Assembly (NCBI GenBank): GCA_033439295.1
Contig: JAVTLE010000007.1
Coordinates: 1,116,001 to 1,180,000, forward strand
Source: Deuterostichococcus epilithicus
Lineage: Eukaryota > Chlorophyta > Trebouxiophyceae > Prasiolales > Stichococcaceae
Direction: 5' to 3'
Length of the DNA: 64,000 bases
Shown: piece after piece, positions 12,551 through 23,983 of the stretch
Layout: each line of letters begins with the position of its first letter
Numbering within the stretch: position 1 is the first letter of the stretch
Program-made: the position numbers and the translations under genes
The notes under the pieces: generated by a model
Seen by the model: the letters and a program-made list of their open reading frames with translations, nothing else
Told to the model about the DNA's origin: nothing
Database searches by the model: none

Positions 12551-13217
12551 CCTTTGGCGCGAGGCAGGGCGAGGGGCATTTTTGCCCGTGTCCGGCCAGC
12601 CCTCCTCTCAAGCGCGTCGCGCGCGGGGGGCCATGCGTGTAGCGGCATGCTGCCTTGCATCATGGTAGCAGATGAGCGGCGCGGCTGCAATTGCTGGCAG
12701 TTCGCTGGACTGGCAAGGACACTTGGCTGGAATAATGGCAAACACATTGTGTGAAGCGCATTTGGGAGCGCTTCAACCTAGATTGTAGGCAGTATGTTCT
12801 GTCCCGATCCCTGAGGCACACTCTCATCTAGTCCTTTGTCAGCCAGTCACGAAGTTTGGAGGTCCTTGTGCAAACCCCGTTGACTCCTGCTCGTGCTGAT
12901 AGCACCGCCCGCTCCTGCTGGTGTTTCCGAGGCAAGCGGGGCAGGAAGACTCCAGATTCGAACCATCATGCCTTCCGCGATTGTTGGCATGTAAAGACCT
13001 TGAACATGCAGCAAGCGTCCTTTGGTCAATGACGGCATGACATGTGCAAGTGGAATCGATCCTGCGGCGTGATCGCTCATCGCCTTGCAAGCACACTCAA
13101 GGATCAGTTGAACAGCGTGTCAGGCACTCCATTCCGCAAATCCACGGCCGCCTTGCAGAGCCAATCGGTCAGGGCAGGTGAATGTCAATCTGCGACGCAG
13201 GAAAGCCGAGCGCAGCT
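12403..13217. other. Tail-to-tail spacer between PP6 and leucyl aminopeptidase
   Basis: Both flanking genes end here, so this interval should contain two 3' untranslated regions. The first 150 bases hold the degraded PP6 tail copies. The rest has only short open frames without recognisable motifs. Confidence 0.4.
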
Positions 13218-16200
13218 TCACGATTGCCCCTCCAGAATGGCCCACTGCGCCAGCAGCGCTGCACCGTACCCGGTGGCGCCGCCCAGCTTGTCATCCCACG
13301 CCGTCCTGCCCAGCGGAAAGGAGCCATCAGGTCTATCCTGATACATGAGCGAAGTGCAGCCACAGGAAAGAATGTGCCAACAGGAATGCGTGCAGGCACC
13401 CAGGCCGCCAATTCTCACATCGAAAGATCGCCGTGAACACACACATTCCTCGTAACGATGGACAGCAATCCCAAGGCGCGAGCGGGTAGGACGCCATGCA
13501 CACAGTAGGACTCGAGCCTCGAGGGACGTGAGCGAGGGGGTGCCATTGAGCAGCGGCCGCACCCGGCGATGTCGATGTGCGCCCACTGCACCTTCTCGGT
13601 GTCCACGTACTGCTGCAGGAACAGCGCCGCCGTGATGCTGCCCGCATACTTGTTGCCCGCATTCTGCACCATACGAATTTGTTGCATCTCAAACAAGCAC
13701 CTGAGTCGAGTGGCATGCTCAGGAGGCGCCGAGCATGCGCCGCATCCCGTGCTGGCAGCGGATGCTGCCCCGAATGAGCTGGAGCTTGAAAAGCCATAAG
13801 AGTGACAACCTTTCATGACTCGCGAGGGCAACTCCAGGACTTCTTCAGACGGCGAACCTTCATGTCAGCGATCGGACTCTTCATGATGTCCCAGTAGGAG
13901 TCCTCCACAGGCATCCGCCACACCTTCTCGCCTGCAAGTCGCAAACCAGGGCGCGGCTGAGTTCAAGGTTCCTGCGCTCGCCCGATCATCCAGCAAGGCA
14001 GCGCGGGAGGCACCTTAATGCCCCAGACAGGCTGTGGTGCGCACCGACATGACTGGAGGCGGTCTTCAGCTTGTCGGCGAGGGCGTCGCTGGGAGTGAAG
14101 GCGCCAGCGATGCCCTGTCCCAAGGCGATCATCATCGCGCCCGTCTGCGCATCGACGACACATGGTATTGTAGCCATTTCGGCTGGCAGCGGCAGGCCAT
14201 GCTGCTGTCCAGCAAAGTGGAGAGTCAACAAGCGTGGCCGCTACTCCCAACTGCTCGAAGCTGTTCACAGCCTCCACAAACATGCCAATCCCCGCGGCTG
14301 CCTGGTCGGCGAGGGCACAGGAGCCAAGCGCACGGCGCAGCACAGGATGCATGCACGAAGTGGCACAGAAGCGGCGCGCCCGACGCACCAGAGTGGCGAT
14401 GTCGACGACGGCCTCCACCTTGGCGTGCTCCTGTGCGAACCACAGCCCGTCCGCCAGCGTGAGCCGCCCCTGCAAAAAGTGCACCAGCGCCAAGTCAACT
14501 TCAGTGATTCCTAGCTGAGTTGTGGTGTGAGGAGCATGTAGCGGAGGCAGCAGAGCGTCGCCACGCCGCTGTGCTACTGCCATTGCTCCGCATTGCATGG
14601 CTGCGAATGGCATGAAAGAACATAGCGAAATGCTCTGTGCAACTGCACTGAATAGACAGGTTGACAGCTGAAAGGGCAAATTTGAGAGAGATAAGCTGAA
14701 AGGCGATCGGACCAACCAGTCCAGCCTGATGACATGCAGTGAGCCAGCTTCTCGCGCCGCCTGTGAAGTTTCTTGAACTCTGACAGGAAGACAGCTGAAG
14801 GCACGAGCCGACAGGCGATTGCTGCCAGCTTTTCACATGATCCTTGCCGCACCTCAGCGTCAGTGTTATTGACCTCGACAGTCATGCCGTTAGCCGCCGT
14901 GAGCACATCGCCAGGCCGCGTCGCCCGCGCATCAATCATGTTCTCGCACGCCGCCACGATGAAGTGCATCTGCAGCAGCAGCAGAGCCCTGCGTCGAGTG
15001 TCAGTTGAACATAGGTGTGACAGTAAGCGCCTCGAGCGCAGGCGACGCAGGCCGTGCAGCAGTGGTATCCACGACGAAAGCCGGCATGCCCCGAGCGTCT
15101 GCAGGCGGCGGTGGCGGTAAGGGCAAAATGGACCCCACCTCCACGCCGGGAGGCTGCAGCGCTGCGAGGGCGCGTGCTGCTCCAAGGGTGGCGCCACTCC
15201 CACCCTGCAGCGCGACAAGCCTTCTTTTTTAAACTGTTCAGTGGTCCACTGCCGCCCCTAAGAGGGCGAGGGGCGGAGGGGGGGAGGGGGGTGTGTTGGT
15301 GGCGGTGTAACATAAGGCCACATGACTGCAGCAGCAGCATCCGAAACTCGAAACTGGGCACGGTAGAAACATCCGCACCATGTCAAACTTCATCATCTCG
15401 ATCATGGAGCCGGCACCAGCCTTGATGTTCAGGCCGCCGCAGTCGAAGGTGACGCCCTGCTCACAGCGAGCACCAGCGATCAGGCATGCTCACGTCAGGA
15501 GGAGAGCAGCAGCAGGCCATCCTCGCTGGCGTGCAGGCGGTCAAGGGGCGGTCAGCAGCGGTGTGCAGCTGTGGCAGGAGACGGGGCCGCCCGGGCAACA
15601 CACCTTTCCGACGACACCAATCCGCCGCTTCACCTCGCCTGCGCGTAAGAAATTCTCGAAGTCCTCAGTTTGCTTGTGCAGCAGCATGCAGATCCCGCCC
15701 ACAAGGGATGACAGGCGTCAGGCATGATGGCCAAAGCCCTGCAGGCGCACCTTTCGGCTTGTAGGTCAGGTGGATGAGGCGGAGGTCGTTGCCGCCCTCT
15801 GCCGTGGCCTGCACTGGTGCCACACAGTTCTCAACTAACGAAGATAACAAAGGAACGGTCGCTGTGGGCAGAAGCCCGCCGATCGAACAGCAAATTGCCA
15901 TGCTGTTGGTCCATTCTGATCTCCATTCTGGTCTCTTTCCTGGTCAAACTAGGCAGCGACATGCAACTGGGTCTTCGAGAATCCCAGGGCTCGGACCCAA
16001 CACTTGAGATCGAAGCAGGAGCGCACCTCGGCAACGCCCAGGTAGAGGCCCATGCCCAGCTTCTCCACGGCTGCCCGCTCGTGCACGTCCAGGTGGAAGC
16101 GCTCTGGCGCCAGCGCCGCGATGCGCGCTGCCGTGTCCGCCAGGTAGGCCGGCGTACAGATGTTGGCCGGCGTCTCCACAAGGTACCTGCCACGAAGCAA

Positions 16201-18625
16201 CGAGATTCGTGTGGTTTCATGTCGAGATTCTGTTGACTGGGAATCTGGTGCGGCGCACCGCCCGCCTGGTGCTGCGGCGTGCAGATGGTCTCTGCCGGAT
16301 ACATGTTCTGTTTGGGCAGACGGTCGATCTGGGGAAGAAAGCAGCAATTTGCAGCCCCATGAACGCGACATAACGAAGCCTAGAACTGCTGGAGTATTGG
16401 CCGGCGTGTCCACCAAGTCCCAGTTTGCGCTACGGTGCCGCCCCATGAGGAGGGCCCACCACGGACATGAGCCACCGCAGGCCCTCCCGCCGTCAGAGCC
16501 TGACGAAGCAGCCGCCCAAGGACTGGCCTTGACCGGCGGCATGCTGCAAGGCGCTGCTGTACCGCAGCGGTGCCTGCAGTCGCTGGCGGGCGCCGGCCGG
16601 CAGGGGCGTCGCAAAGAAGGGTTCCTGAGTTCCTGAGTTTCGTGCGACCAAGTCCCCGCACCCACCGTGTGAGCGTGGTGCCTGCAGCGAGGCCCGCAGC
16701 GGTCGCGATGGCGGCATGCGCCGCGTTCCTATCGCCGGCGGTCAGCACCTCTAAGCTCTCCAGGCGGCTGAGTGTCGGCTTGGCCTTGAAACGCGTCGCC
16801 TCGTAGGCCCCCGTCAGCATCCCCGCAGCCACCTTGCCCGCGGCCGCCGCCTGTCGGACGCGGGACACGGGAGGCTGTCTGTGTGCTGACTGAACACCCG
16901 TGCGTTGCCTCCGGCAAGCAGCCTCCTTCATGTGACACTGCCCTCTATGTGCCGCCACCCATGCGGTGGACGTTTGGAAATGGCAAACCCGAGCAGGTGC
17001 GCATTGCGCTTGCAGCTGGCTTCCAAGCAGCAGGCACAGGAAGCTGCCACAGCAGTGCAGAACGCCCGTGAGGTTGCATCCGAGCGCCACGCACCTTATC
17101 AGCGTCATTCGAGGCTGGAAGGCCCAGGAATGCGACCGCCGCCGTCTTAGCGCGCAGCCTCTTTGCGGTGGCGGCGATCGTCGCGCCGGCCGCCTGCACG
17201 GCCGCAAGTAGTGTGTTTGCTATCGCCGAGCCTGTCGAAGCTGCGCTGAAGGCTGTGCGGTGAGCCGGCACAGGCCTTCAGGTGGGGTGAGGCCTGCTGG
17301 TTGGCGAGTGTCGTACCACGCAGGCCACGGGAGCTCGTGGGACCCAAAACCTGCCCAGGATGCAACCCAGCGGCTGTATGCGCAACTGCTGTGCAGACGG
17401 CAGTGCGGAGGCGGAAACGCAACACTACCTGGAAGGGGGATGCGCCCCAGGTAGGCACCGCCTGCGCCTTTTTTGCCGGCCCCAGGCCGATGACTGCAAC
17501 GCTGCGCGCCTTGCCGCCAACGCGCGCCACCTCCGAGCTGCCCTGCGCAGGCCGGGCGCACATGCGGCCTCAGGTCGGCGGCCGCTGATGCGCACGAGGC
17601 GCCGCGGCCAGCCTCGCAGCCCTGCCGCCAGTTACGGTGCGCAGGTTCAGCCCGCTGCCGGCGTGAGCCTGGGCGCCCCTCAGTCGTGGGAACTCCGCCA
17701 GCCTTGCCCTTCCGCAGGCTGTGTGCTGGCGGCCTTGACGCTTCAGCATGCAAATGCACCATGCAATGTGCCGGTCACAGCAAGGCGCGCACCGCCTTGC
17801 CGGCAAACTCGTGGATCTGCACGAACTCGGTGACGATGCCACCCAGCGCCTCGTCCAGCGCCTTCAGTTCTGCGTCCTTGATCGACGGCGAGTCGCCTGC
17901 GCGATGTACAAGCAAGGAGCGAGAGTTTATGCTGCGCCGCGACCATGTCGAGGGCCCTTGATGGACGGCGAGTCGCTTGCGCGACATCCATGCAGAAAGC
18001 GAGAGTTCATGCTGCGCCACGACCATGTCGAGGGTGCCGTCACACGAGGCGCGGACGCCGAAGACAGGGCTGAAAATGCAGCAGAATGTCTATGGTGTGC
18101 ACGGGCCGGCGCCTGATGCGGCGCAGCCCATGGGGCTTCGCATGCCGGCATGGGCCGCCGGCGGTCCCGTCCCACAATCCAGGAAGAGCACCCCTGCTCC
18201 GAGGACTCTCGATGGATTGGGACATCGACTGCGGGGCGCACCGATGGTGTCGAATGCCTCCTCTGGCACGGCCAGAACCAGCAGATCGCCGCTCCAGTCC
18301 TGCGGCGCTGATGTCGCCGGCAACACCGCCGCGACCTTCTCAGGCTCCCAAACCTGCATGTACAGGCGCACTCATTGAGAGTGTCATGGTCATGCGCACA
18401 TGCAGCTGCCAGTGGCAACAGATGAGGTCGCAGAACAGACGGCATTCATGTTGCTTGGGACACGCGGAACTTTTGACAAATGCGTCCAGGTGACTGACGA
18501 GCAAGATGCAGTTGTGCGGGCGAACTCACGAGCTCTTTGTTGCCCACGGTGGGCGTAGTGCCTGTCGCGCTCATGACGACCACAGACAGGCCACGCGCTG
18601 CAGACCGGGACCCTGCGTGTTGCAT
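13218..18625 (-). CDS. LAP: Leucyl aminopeptidase (M17, cytosol aminopeptidase family)
   Basis: Eighteen exons (minus): 18530-18625, 18242-18353, 17793-17896, 17636-17668, 17459-17542, 17096-17194, 16666-16850, 16027-16186, 15751-15808, 15604-15638, 15379-15456, 15139-15204, 14853-14969, 14389-14469, 14045-14144, 13858-13931, 13563-13663, 13218-13305. Phases agree throughout and give 556 residues. M17 landmarks in order: [54 protein letters not shown], metal/active-site [50 protein letters not shown]. The enzyme removes N-terminal residues from peptides with two bound divalent metals, usually as a hexamer in the cytosol or plastid. The N-terminus ([13 protein letters not shown]) is short but basic; another in-frame ATG at 18679 would lengthen it, so plastid import is open. 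Exons of 33 and 35 bases occur. Two introns contain copies of the next exon's start. Confidence 0.92.
16160..16421 (-). repeat. Degraded copy of an exon start inside the preceding LAP intron
   Basis: The exon beginning at 16186 reads TACCTTGTGGAGACGCCGGC (YLVETPAN). At 16394-16421, inside the intron upstream, lies ACTTGGTGGACACGCCGGCC (LVDTPAN) followed by similar bases. The intronic copy has no good AG acceptor in front, so it is probably not spliced in. It looks like an old local duplication. Confidence 0.6.
17884..18034 (-). repeat. 79-bp tandem duplication across a 3' splice site of the LAP gene
   Basis: Copy 1 (17884-17955) and copy 2 (17963-18034) have a period of 79 bases and roughly 85-90 percent identity by eye, with shared blocks GACGGCGAGTCGC, GCGAGAGTT, ATGCTGCGCC and GACCATGTCGAGGG. 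Copy 1 holds the acceptor and first bases of the exon 17793-17896. Copy 2 lies wholly in the intron and has a changed acceptor region (GCGCAAGCGAC against GCGCAGGCGAC). Confidence 0.8.
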
Positions 18626-19886
18626 ACAACGTGCATTAGAGTAGCAAGGCGTGATTTGACCTTCGTCAGGTGGTTTCATGTAAGGTTGGGGGCGCCAGGT
18701 CTGATCTCACGGCGGAACGGACCTTGGTAGGGCGCCTGCCGTTCTCTCAACGATGGCGCCCTGGAGCTCGATGTGCTGCAGGTGGGCACCATCCACAAGT
18801 GAGGACATGCAGGTGGCCCACACGACGCATGACAAACCATCCGCAGATGATGACGCAGATGCTGGCTTGGCGATCGCCACTCACCGTGGGCTTGCGACAC
18901 CGCTATTGCAGCGATCGAGAGGTGCAACCGGAAGCGGCCTGCAAAAGATGCACTGTGATCAGCAGATCACACCGTGTTTACTGTGTCAGGCTGCCAACCA
19001 GCTCAACAGGGGAAGCTCACCAGCGTCGAAAGCTCGGAAATGATCGAGCCAATCGAATGTTCGTGAGGGTGAGGCGGTGGGCCATCAAAGTAATTCGTTG
19101 ACAACTTTCGAAAGTTTGTGGCCACACTAGAATAGAATGCCATGAGGGGCACCGCTGTGACTTCGGAAACAGGGGGCACGTGTTGCAATGCCACGTCAGT
19201 GATCAGGGTCTTGCCCTCCCACTAGTCAAGCACAGACAGCATTTCACCTTGTTGGTCGTCAGTGCAATTTACAGCCGGCTGGGGACAGGCATGCAATCGA
19301 CAAAGGAGACCGTGATGTCAAAGCAAACCACTGCCAAACATTTCTTCTCAACAATACTACCAAGGTACCAGCAAAAGGCGCCGAGGTGTGACGGCGAACT
19401 GACAAGAAGGAAACCGCCCCCCTCAATCGGAGGCCACGCAGTTCATTCTGAACGACGCAGAGGCAACCTACAGCCCTGCTGCGAGGCCTGAACTATAGCG
19501 TCGAGTGAAAAGGGGGAATGCCGCCGCGCGGAAACGCCGGGGTCCTATGGCAATGCACAGATGGTGTGCAAACTGTACATGTGCGGACGTGACGTGCGTG
19601 CGCACAGGAGATACCAAGTCCAGTGTTGTTGGAATTGGTATCCCCTGGTGCGCAGTCAGGCCCGCACCGGCTGCTGGACAATGCTTGACGTTCGCAGCGC
19701 TACCCAAGTGCTGCATGCTGCCGAACCATTTGACGGAGAATCGCACTCAAAAACTGGTGCCGCTGACCCAGCCCGAGGAAAGGGTTATGATGATCGCCAC
19801 CTGCCGTTTCCTCCATTTCCACAGCAGCAGCCGCTGCTGCTGCAGCCGCTGCTGGCGTGCCGTCCCTAAGCGTCCCTTTGCCGCCG
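18626..19886. other. Spacer between the LAP start and the AP2/ERF stop
   Basis: About 1.26 kb between two genes read in the same direction (minus). It should contain the LAP promoter and the 3' end of the AP2/ERF gene. Open frames are short and none joins to a recognisable domain. Nothing resembling a tRNA or mobile element was seen. Confidence 0.4.
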
Positions 19887-22800
19887 TCACTTATACTTGC
19901 GGTTGGCTGCGCGGGTGCCTGCATAGTGACAGAGCGTTGTGGGGCAGGCAGCCGAAAGGCAGCTGCTCACAGGGCTCGCTGCTGTGATGTATGGTTTGTG
20001 TACCTATGCAGATTCGGGAATCTGCCAAGACACACCTGGGCAAAGCAGCCCAGCACCCTGGTGGCTTGGCCACATGCACAGACAACCCCTGGTTATGAAA
20101 AACCGAGACAACAAGGAGACGGCAATGCTTGCGTTGCGGGGAGGAGGCAGCTGCGCACCGGTGACGGTGCGAGTGGTGTACCGGCGGCCGCCGGCGCTGC
20201 GCGGGTTGACGGTCAGGTTGTCCTGCAGCTGCAGCAGGATCTCCGCCACCTCGTTGAATTCCTCTCCGTCCTCCCCCTGCGGCACAGCAGGGTTTAGGGT
20301 TTGGGAGTCAAGGTTTCAAGTGGCTTAATTGAACTCCTCGCCGTCCTCGCCCTGCAGCGGCACAGAGTGGGGCAGGGCATCTAGGGTTTAGAGACAACAG
20401 AACGACGGCCCCAGCCGTGCGTCACCGGATGCCGGCATGTGGGAGGCATGGCTCGGTGCAAGCTCAAAGGACTCGAATATTGCACATCACCAGCTTCTGA
20501 TCCGGGAGGACTGCCTGCAGAGAGCCGAATCTGCTCCCTGCCCAATATCCAGGCAGCGATGAAGAGGGTACCTGCATGGCGGCGGGCTGCGACTCGTCAA
20601 TGTCCATGCCGCCAAACAGCTCCTCGTCCATCTCGCCGCTGTCGCCACTCAGCGAGGAGCTGCTGGCCTGCACCTTCATTGCTGCGCCGTTCGCCCTGCG
20701 GCAGCGCGTAGCCGGTGGGTCAGGCAGGCTGCTTCATCGCCCTTGCAGCAGCTGATGGCTTTGCATGGTGATCATGGCGGCTGCCGGGAAACCCACTGCA
20801 CTCCAGACGTGCAACTTTAGAAGACCCATGCAATGGCTAAAGTCACTTATTAAGTGGCAATGGCTGAAGTCACTTATTAAGTGGCAATATTGAGCCCTCA
20901 CCTGGCCGCCTCCCCGTTGACTGCCTTTGCCGCCCCGTCGTTCATCGCCGCGGCCGCGNCCAGCGAGCCAATGGCCGCCTCGCGGCCGCGNNANNNCGCC
21001 GGCGGCGCCACGAAGAAAGCCGCCGGCGCGGAGCCAGCCACAAAGCCGCGGCCGGCCCGGCCGCCGCCATAATGGTGGTCCTCCAAGTCTGTGGCGACAT
21101 CTGAGCCCGCCTCCGAGGCCGGCTGAAAGTGCTGGAAGGCATTGCCTGCCGCCGGCATCGACCCTGCACCATGGCAGGTATCAGGGTGAGATCATCAAAC
21201 ACATCGTCCCTACTAGTGACAAGCAGCCAGCTGCAACGCTCCCGGATGAACATCTTACAGGAACTCCGCGGAGTCTTACAGGGACCCGCTTTCCATGCCA
21301 TTCAGGGCTATGATGCCTGTGGTCCCTCGGCTTGGCAGTAGCTCAACATGCCAGCTGGCTCAGGTACCTGGGATGGTCGTCGCCGCACTAGCGCCGCCGC
21401 TATGCAGCGGCTGCGGCGGTGGACGGCCGTCATCAGGAAAGTTGCACACAGCGCTGGCGCCGCGGATACGGCGTGCCGCAGCGTCATACGCTCGAGCCGC
21501 CTCCTCGGCCGTGTCAAAGGTGCCCAGCCACAGACGCGCGCCCTGCATACACAGGGACCCCTGACGTCAAGTACTTGTTTGATTGATGTACCAAAGTTTC
21601 AGGACCTCTACGGATGAACTGCTTGCAGCTGGGATGACTTCCAGACATGGCATCACAGACGCACAAGATGTGGATCCATCCAGTCTGCAGGACCTGCAGG
21701 CTCCATAGGCATTATTGTAAAAGTTAGCGGCCTGCCTTAGTGGGGTCCCTGATCTCGGCGGCGAACTTGCCCCATGGGCGCTGCCGCACGCCACGGTAGC
21801 GGCTGTTGCCGGTGCCAGAGCCGGCAGCGCCTTGCGAGGGCCGGCCGCGGCCGCGGCACGCACGCGGCCGCAGCGCCGCCGGGCGAGCGCTTGGTCACGC
21901 CCGGCTGGCTGGCGCGGCGCAGGCTGTTGCTGCCGCCCGGCTTGAGCAGCGAGCTGGACAGCGAGGACCTGCATTGCAGCAGCAATGCTTGCTGCAGGCG
22001 GCGTTGATGACGGTGCAGCAGGAGTGGTGCTGCTGCTTTATCAATGCTATTCGGCTGCTGGCACTCAGCGTGTGCGTGCAGCAAAGGTGGTTGCAACTGA
22101 CTCTGCTAAGGCCAATGCATTCATCCCTCAGCAGACGCNGNCCNTCTGGGGGGGGACAACTGCAGAGGCATGGGTGGCTCATCAAAAGGGAAGGCACAGA
22201 AACGCGACTGAAGCAGTCGCGACTCACTTGGGATGGTGGTTGTCCGGCAAGGAGCCGGCGTTGAGACCCGTGAGGCTGGAAGCGGCGGAGGCGGCGCCAG
22301 AGGCGTCTGTCCGCGTCGCAGCAGCGGCACCTGTGCTCGACAGCGCTAACGGCGCAATGTCCAGCGCCGGCGTCGACGACGCTGGCCCGCCAAAGCTGCT
22401 CGACAGGGCGCCTGCACATAGGCTTCACGTCAGCCTCCCATGACTCATGCAGGCAGAAGCCTTGAGTTTCCGCGTATTGTATCAGTCCAAATTGGCCTCG
22501 TTTCTGCACAACTTTCGGCAGGCTTCGCTGCGATTGCTCACCTGAGAAGCCGCCGGGCACGGAGCTGCCTGCTGGCGGCGTTGAGGCGCCGCCAAAGCTG
22601 GCGCCGGCGCCCATGATGACGGATNAGGACCGCGGCGGGGCGCGCGGCGGCAGCGCTGGACCCTGCCAACCGCCCAGGCATGCCAAGTCAGGACTTGGTG
22701 CACAACAGAGGGAGAGGGGAAGGGGGGCGTTGTCAAGGTTGAGCCGCACATCAAGGTCAACAAAGCTGGCAGGAGCGATTACTGCAGCGTCAACTCACCG

Positions 22801-23983
22801 GCATGCTGCTGCTGACCAGGCTGCGGTGCCCGGCGGGGATGGGCACGACCTGGCGACCGCCCAGGGCCGAAGCAGGGAAGGAGCACGCCGGCAGCCCGGT
22901 GCGCAGCTGCGCCGGCATCGGCAGCGGTGAGCTGCTGGTGGCATACAGCTGGGCGGCGCTGGCAAAGCCGCCGCTGCTGCTGCCGGGCTGCTGGAAGAGG
23001 CTGGGCGGCGTGCCAGGGAAGCTGCCCTTGGCGGCCGCCGCGCTGCTGTTGCTGGTGAAGCTGCCGGCGCCTGGGGCAAAAGCAGTTGAACGGTATCGAT
23101 GGCATGTGCAGCCATTTAGCCTGACCAACATGTCCAGATCCGTTGCAGTTGGCAGAGTCGGCTGCTTGCACACGGCATGTCATCGCCCGTGTGTTTGATC
23201 AGGCAGGAGTTGACGCAAAAAGGCAAATATGTGCTCTTCATTGCCGGAAGCACTCACCAGGGCTGGCCGCCGCGCCGGGCGAGAACGGGCTGCCGGCGGG
23301 GAAGCAGCTGCCAGCAGCGCCNGCGCCNGCGCTGCCATGCGAGGCCGCGGTGCTGGAGTTCGAGCGCGGCGGCGCAGAAGAAGGCGGGATGGCCAGCGGC
23401 GCCGTCGGCCCCGGGCTGACCTGCATCGCCGCGGGCCTGCTAGCCACTGGGCTGCCAAACACGCGCTGCAGCTCTGCGAGCGCCTGGCTGGAGACCGGCT
23501 CCAGCTGTGCGCCTGCACAGGATTGGCAGTCAAGGCTGAGTGCATGTCTGTGCCTCTAGCCCATCAGCAAGGCGGCGGTGTCCTCGAGCCCATGCCTCTT
23601 GAAGCAGCCGCATCTGACCATGCTGAACCGCCTAGCCGGGCAGGAGGAACCGGCTGTGTCAGCACTGTGGATGCACCAACCTGTCTGCAGGCTGCTGATG
23701 CCCATCAGGGCTGCCTTGGCGTCCAGGGCTGCGGAGGCGAAGGGACTTTGCGCGCCGCCGGGTGCCGCAAAGCCGACCGTGCCGGCCCCCTGGAACGTCT
23801 GTCGGGGGACGAAGCCGTTGCTCGCAGCGGCGGCAGCAGCTTTGCTGCCGCAGCCTGGGGCTGCAGGGACGTCCCCTGCGGACTGCGTCTTGACCGGCAT
23901 GACGCCGCTTCCGCCCGCGCTGCTCGGCTTGCTGAGCTGCGCCACGGCGTCCACAGCCGTTTCTACGCTGCTAGTATCCGCTC
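19887..23983 (-). CDS. AP2/ERF-domain transcription factor
   Basis: Exons (minus): 23681-23983, 23258-23512, 22799-23070, 22542-22662, 22227-22411, 21736-21968, 21368-21542, 20902-21163, 20572-20695, 20159-20276, 19887-19918. The DNA-binding domain is split over two exons: [20 protein letters not shown], then [20 protein letters not shown] and [15 protein letters not shown], an ERF-type GCC-box/DRE binder. The intron inside it has a GC donor (AAG|GCAGGC). About 400 residues of Ser/Ala/Gly/Pro-rich sequence precede the domain. Acidic segments follow ([15 protein letters not shown] and [17 protein letters not shown]), possibly for activation. The protein ends [10 protein letters not shown]. Within 21830-21880 the frame changes between [10 protein letters not shown] and [13 protein letters not shown], probably a base-call error. 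N bases sit at 20959, 20991-20996, 22139-22144, 22625, 23322 and 23328. The first exon found begins in phase 1, so a 5' exon is missing. Confidence 0.85.
20256..20388 (-). repeat. Duplicated exon start in an AP2/ERF intron, with telomere-like bases
   Basis: The exon 20159-20276 starts GGGGAGGACGGAGAGGAATTC. In the preceding intron, 20328-20388 carries GGCGAGGACGGCGAGGAGTTC with its own AG acceptor-like site. Each copy is followed (in plus orientation) by GGCACAG and a TAGGGTTTAG-type motif. The intronic acceptor could in principle be used. Confidence 0.65.
20830..20883. repeat. 27-bp direct repeat in an AP2/ERF intron
   Basis: Two adjacent copies of CAATGGCT(A/G)AAGTCACTTATTAAGTGG differ at one base. 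CACTTATTAAGTG is itself nearly palindromic. The repeat lies just beyond the donor end of exon 20902-21163, inside the intron. No function is evident. Confidence 0.8.
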
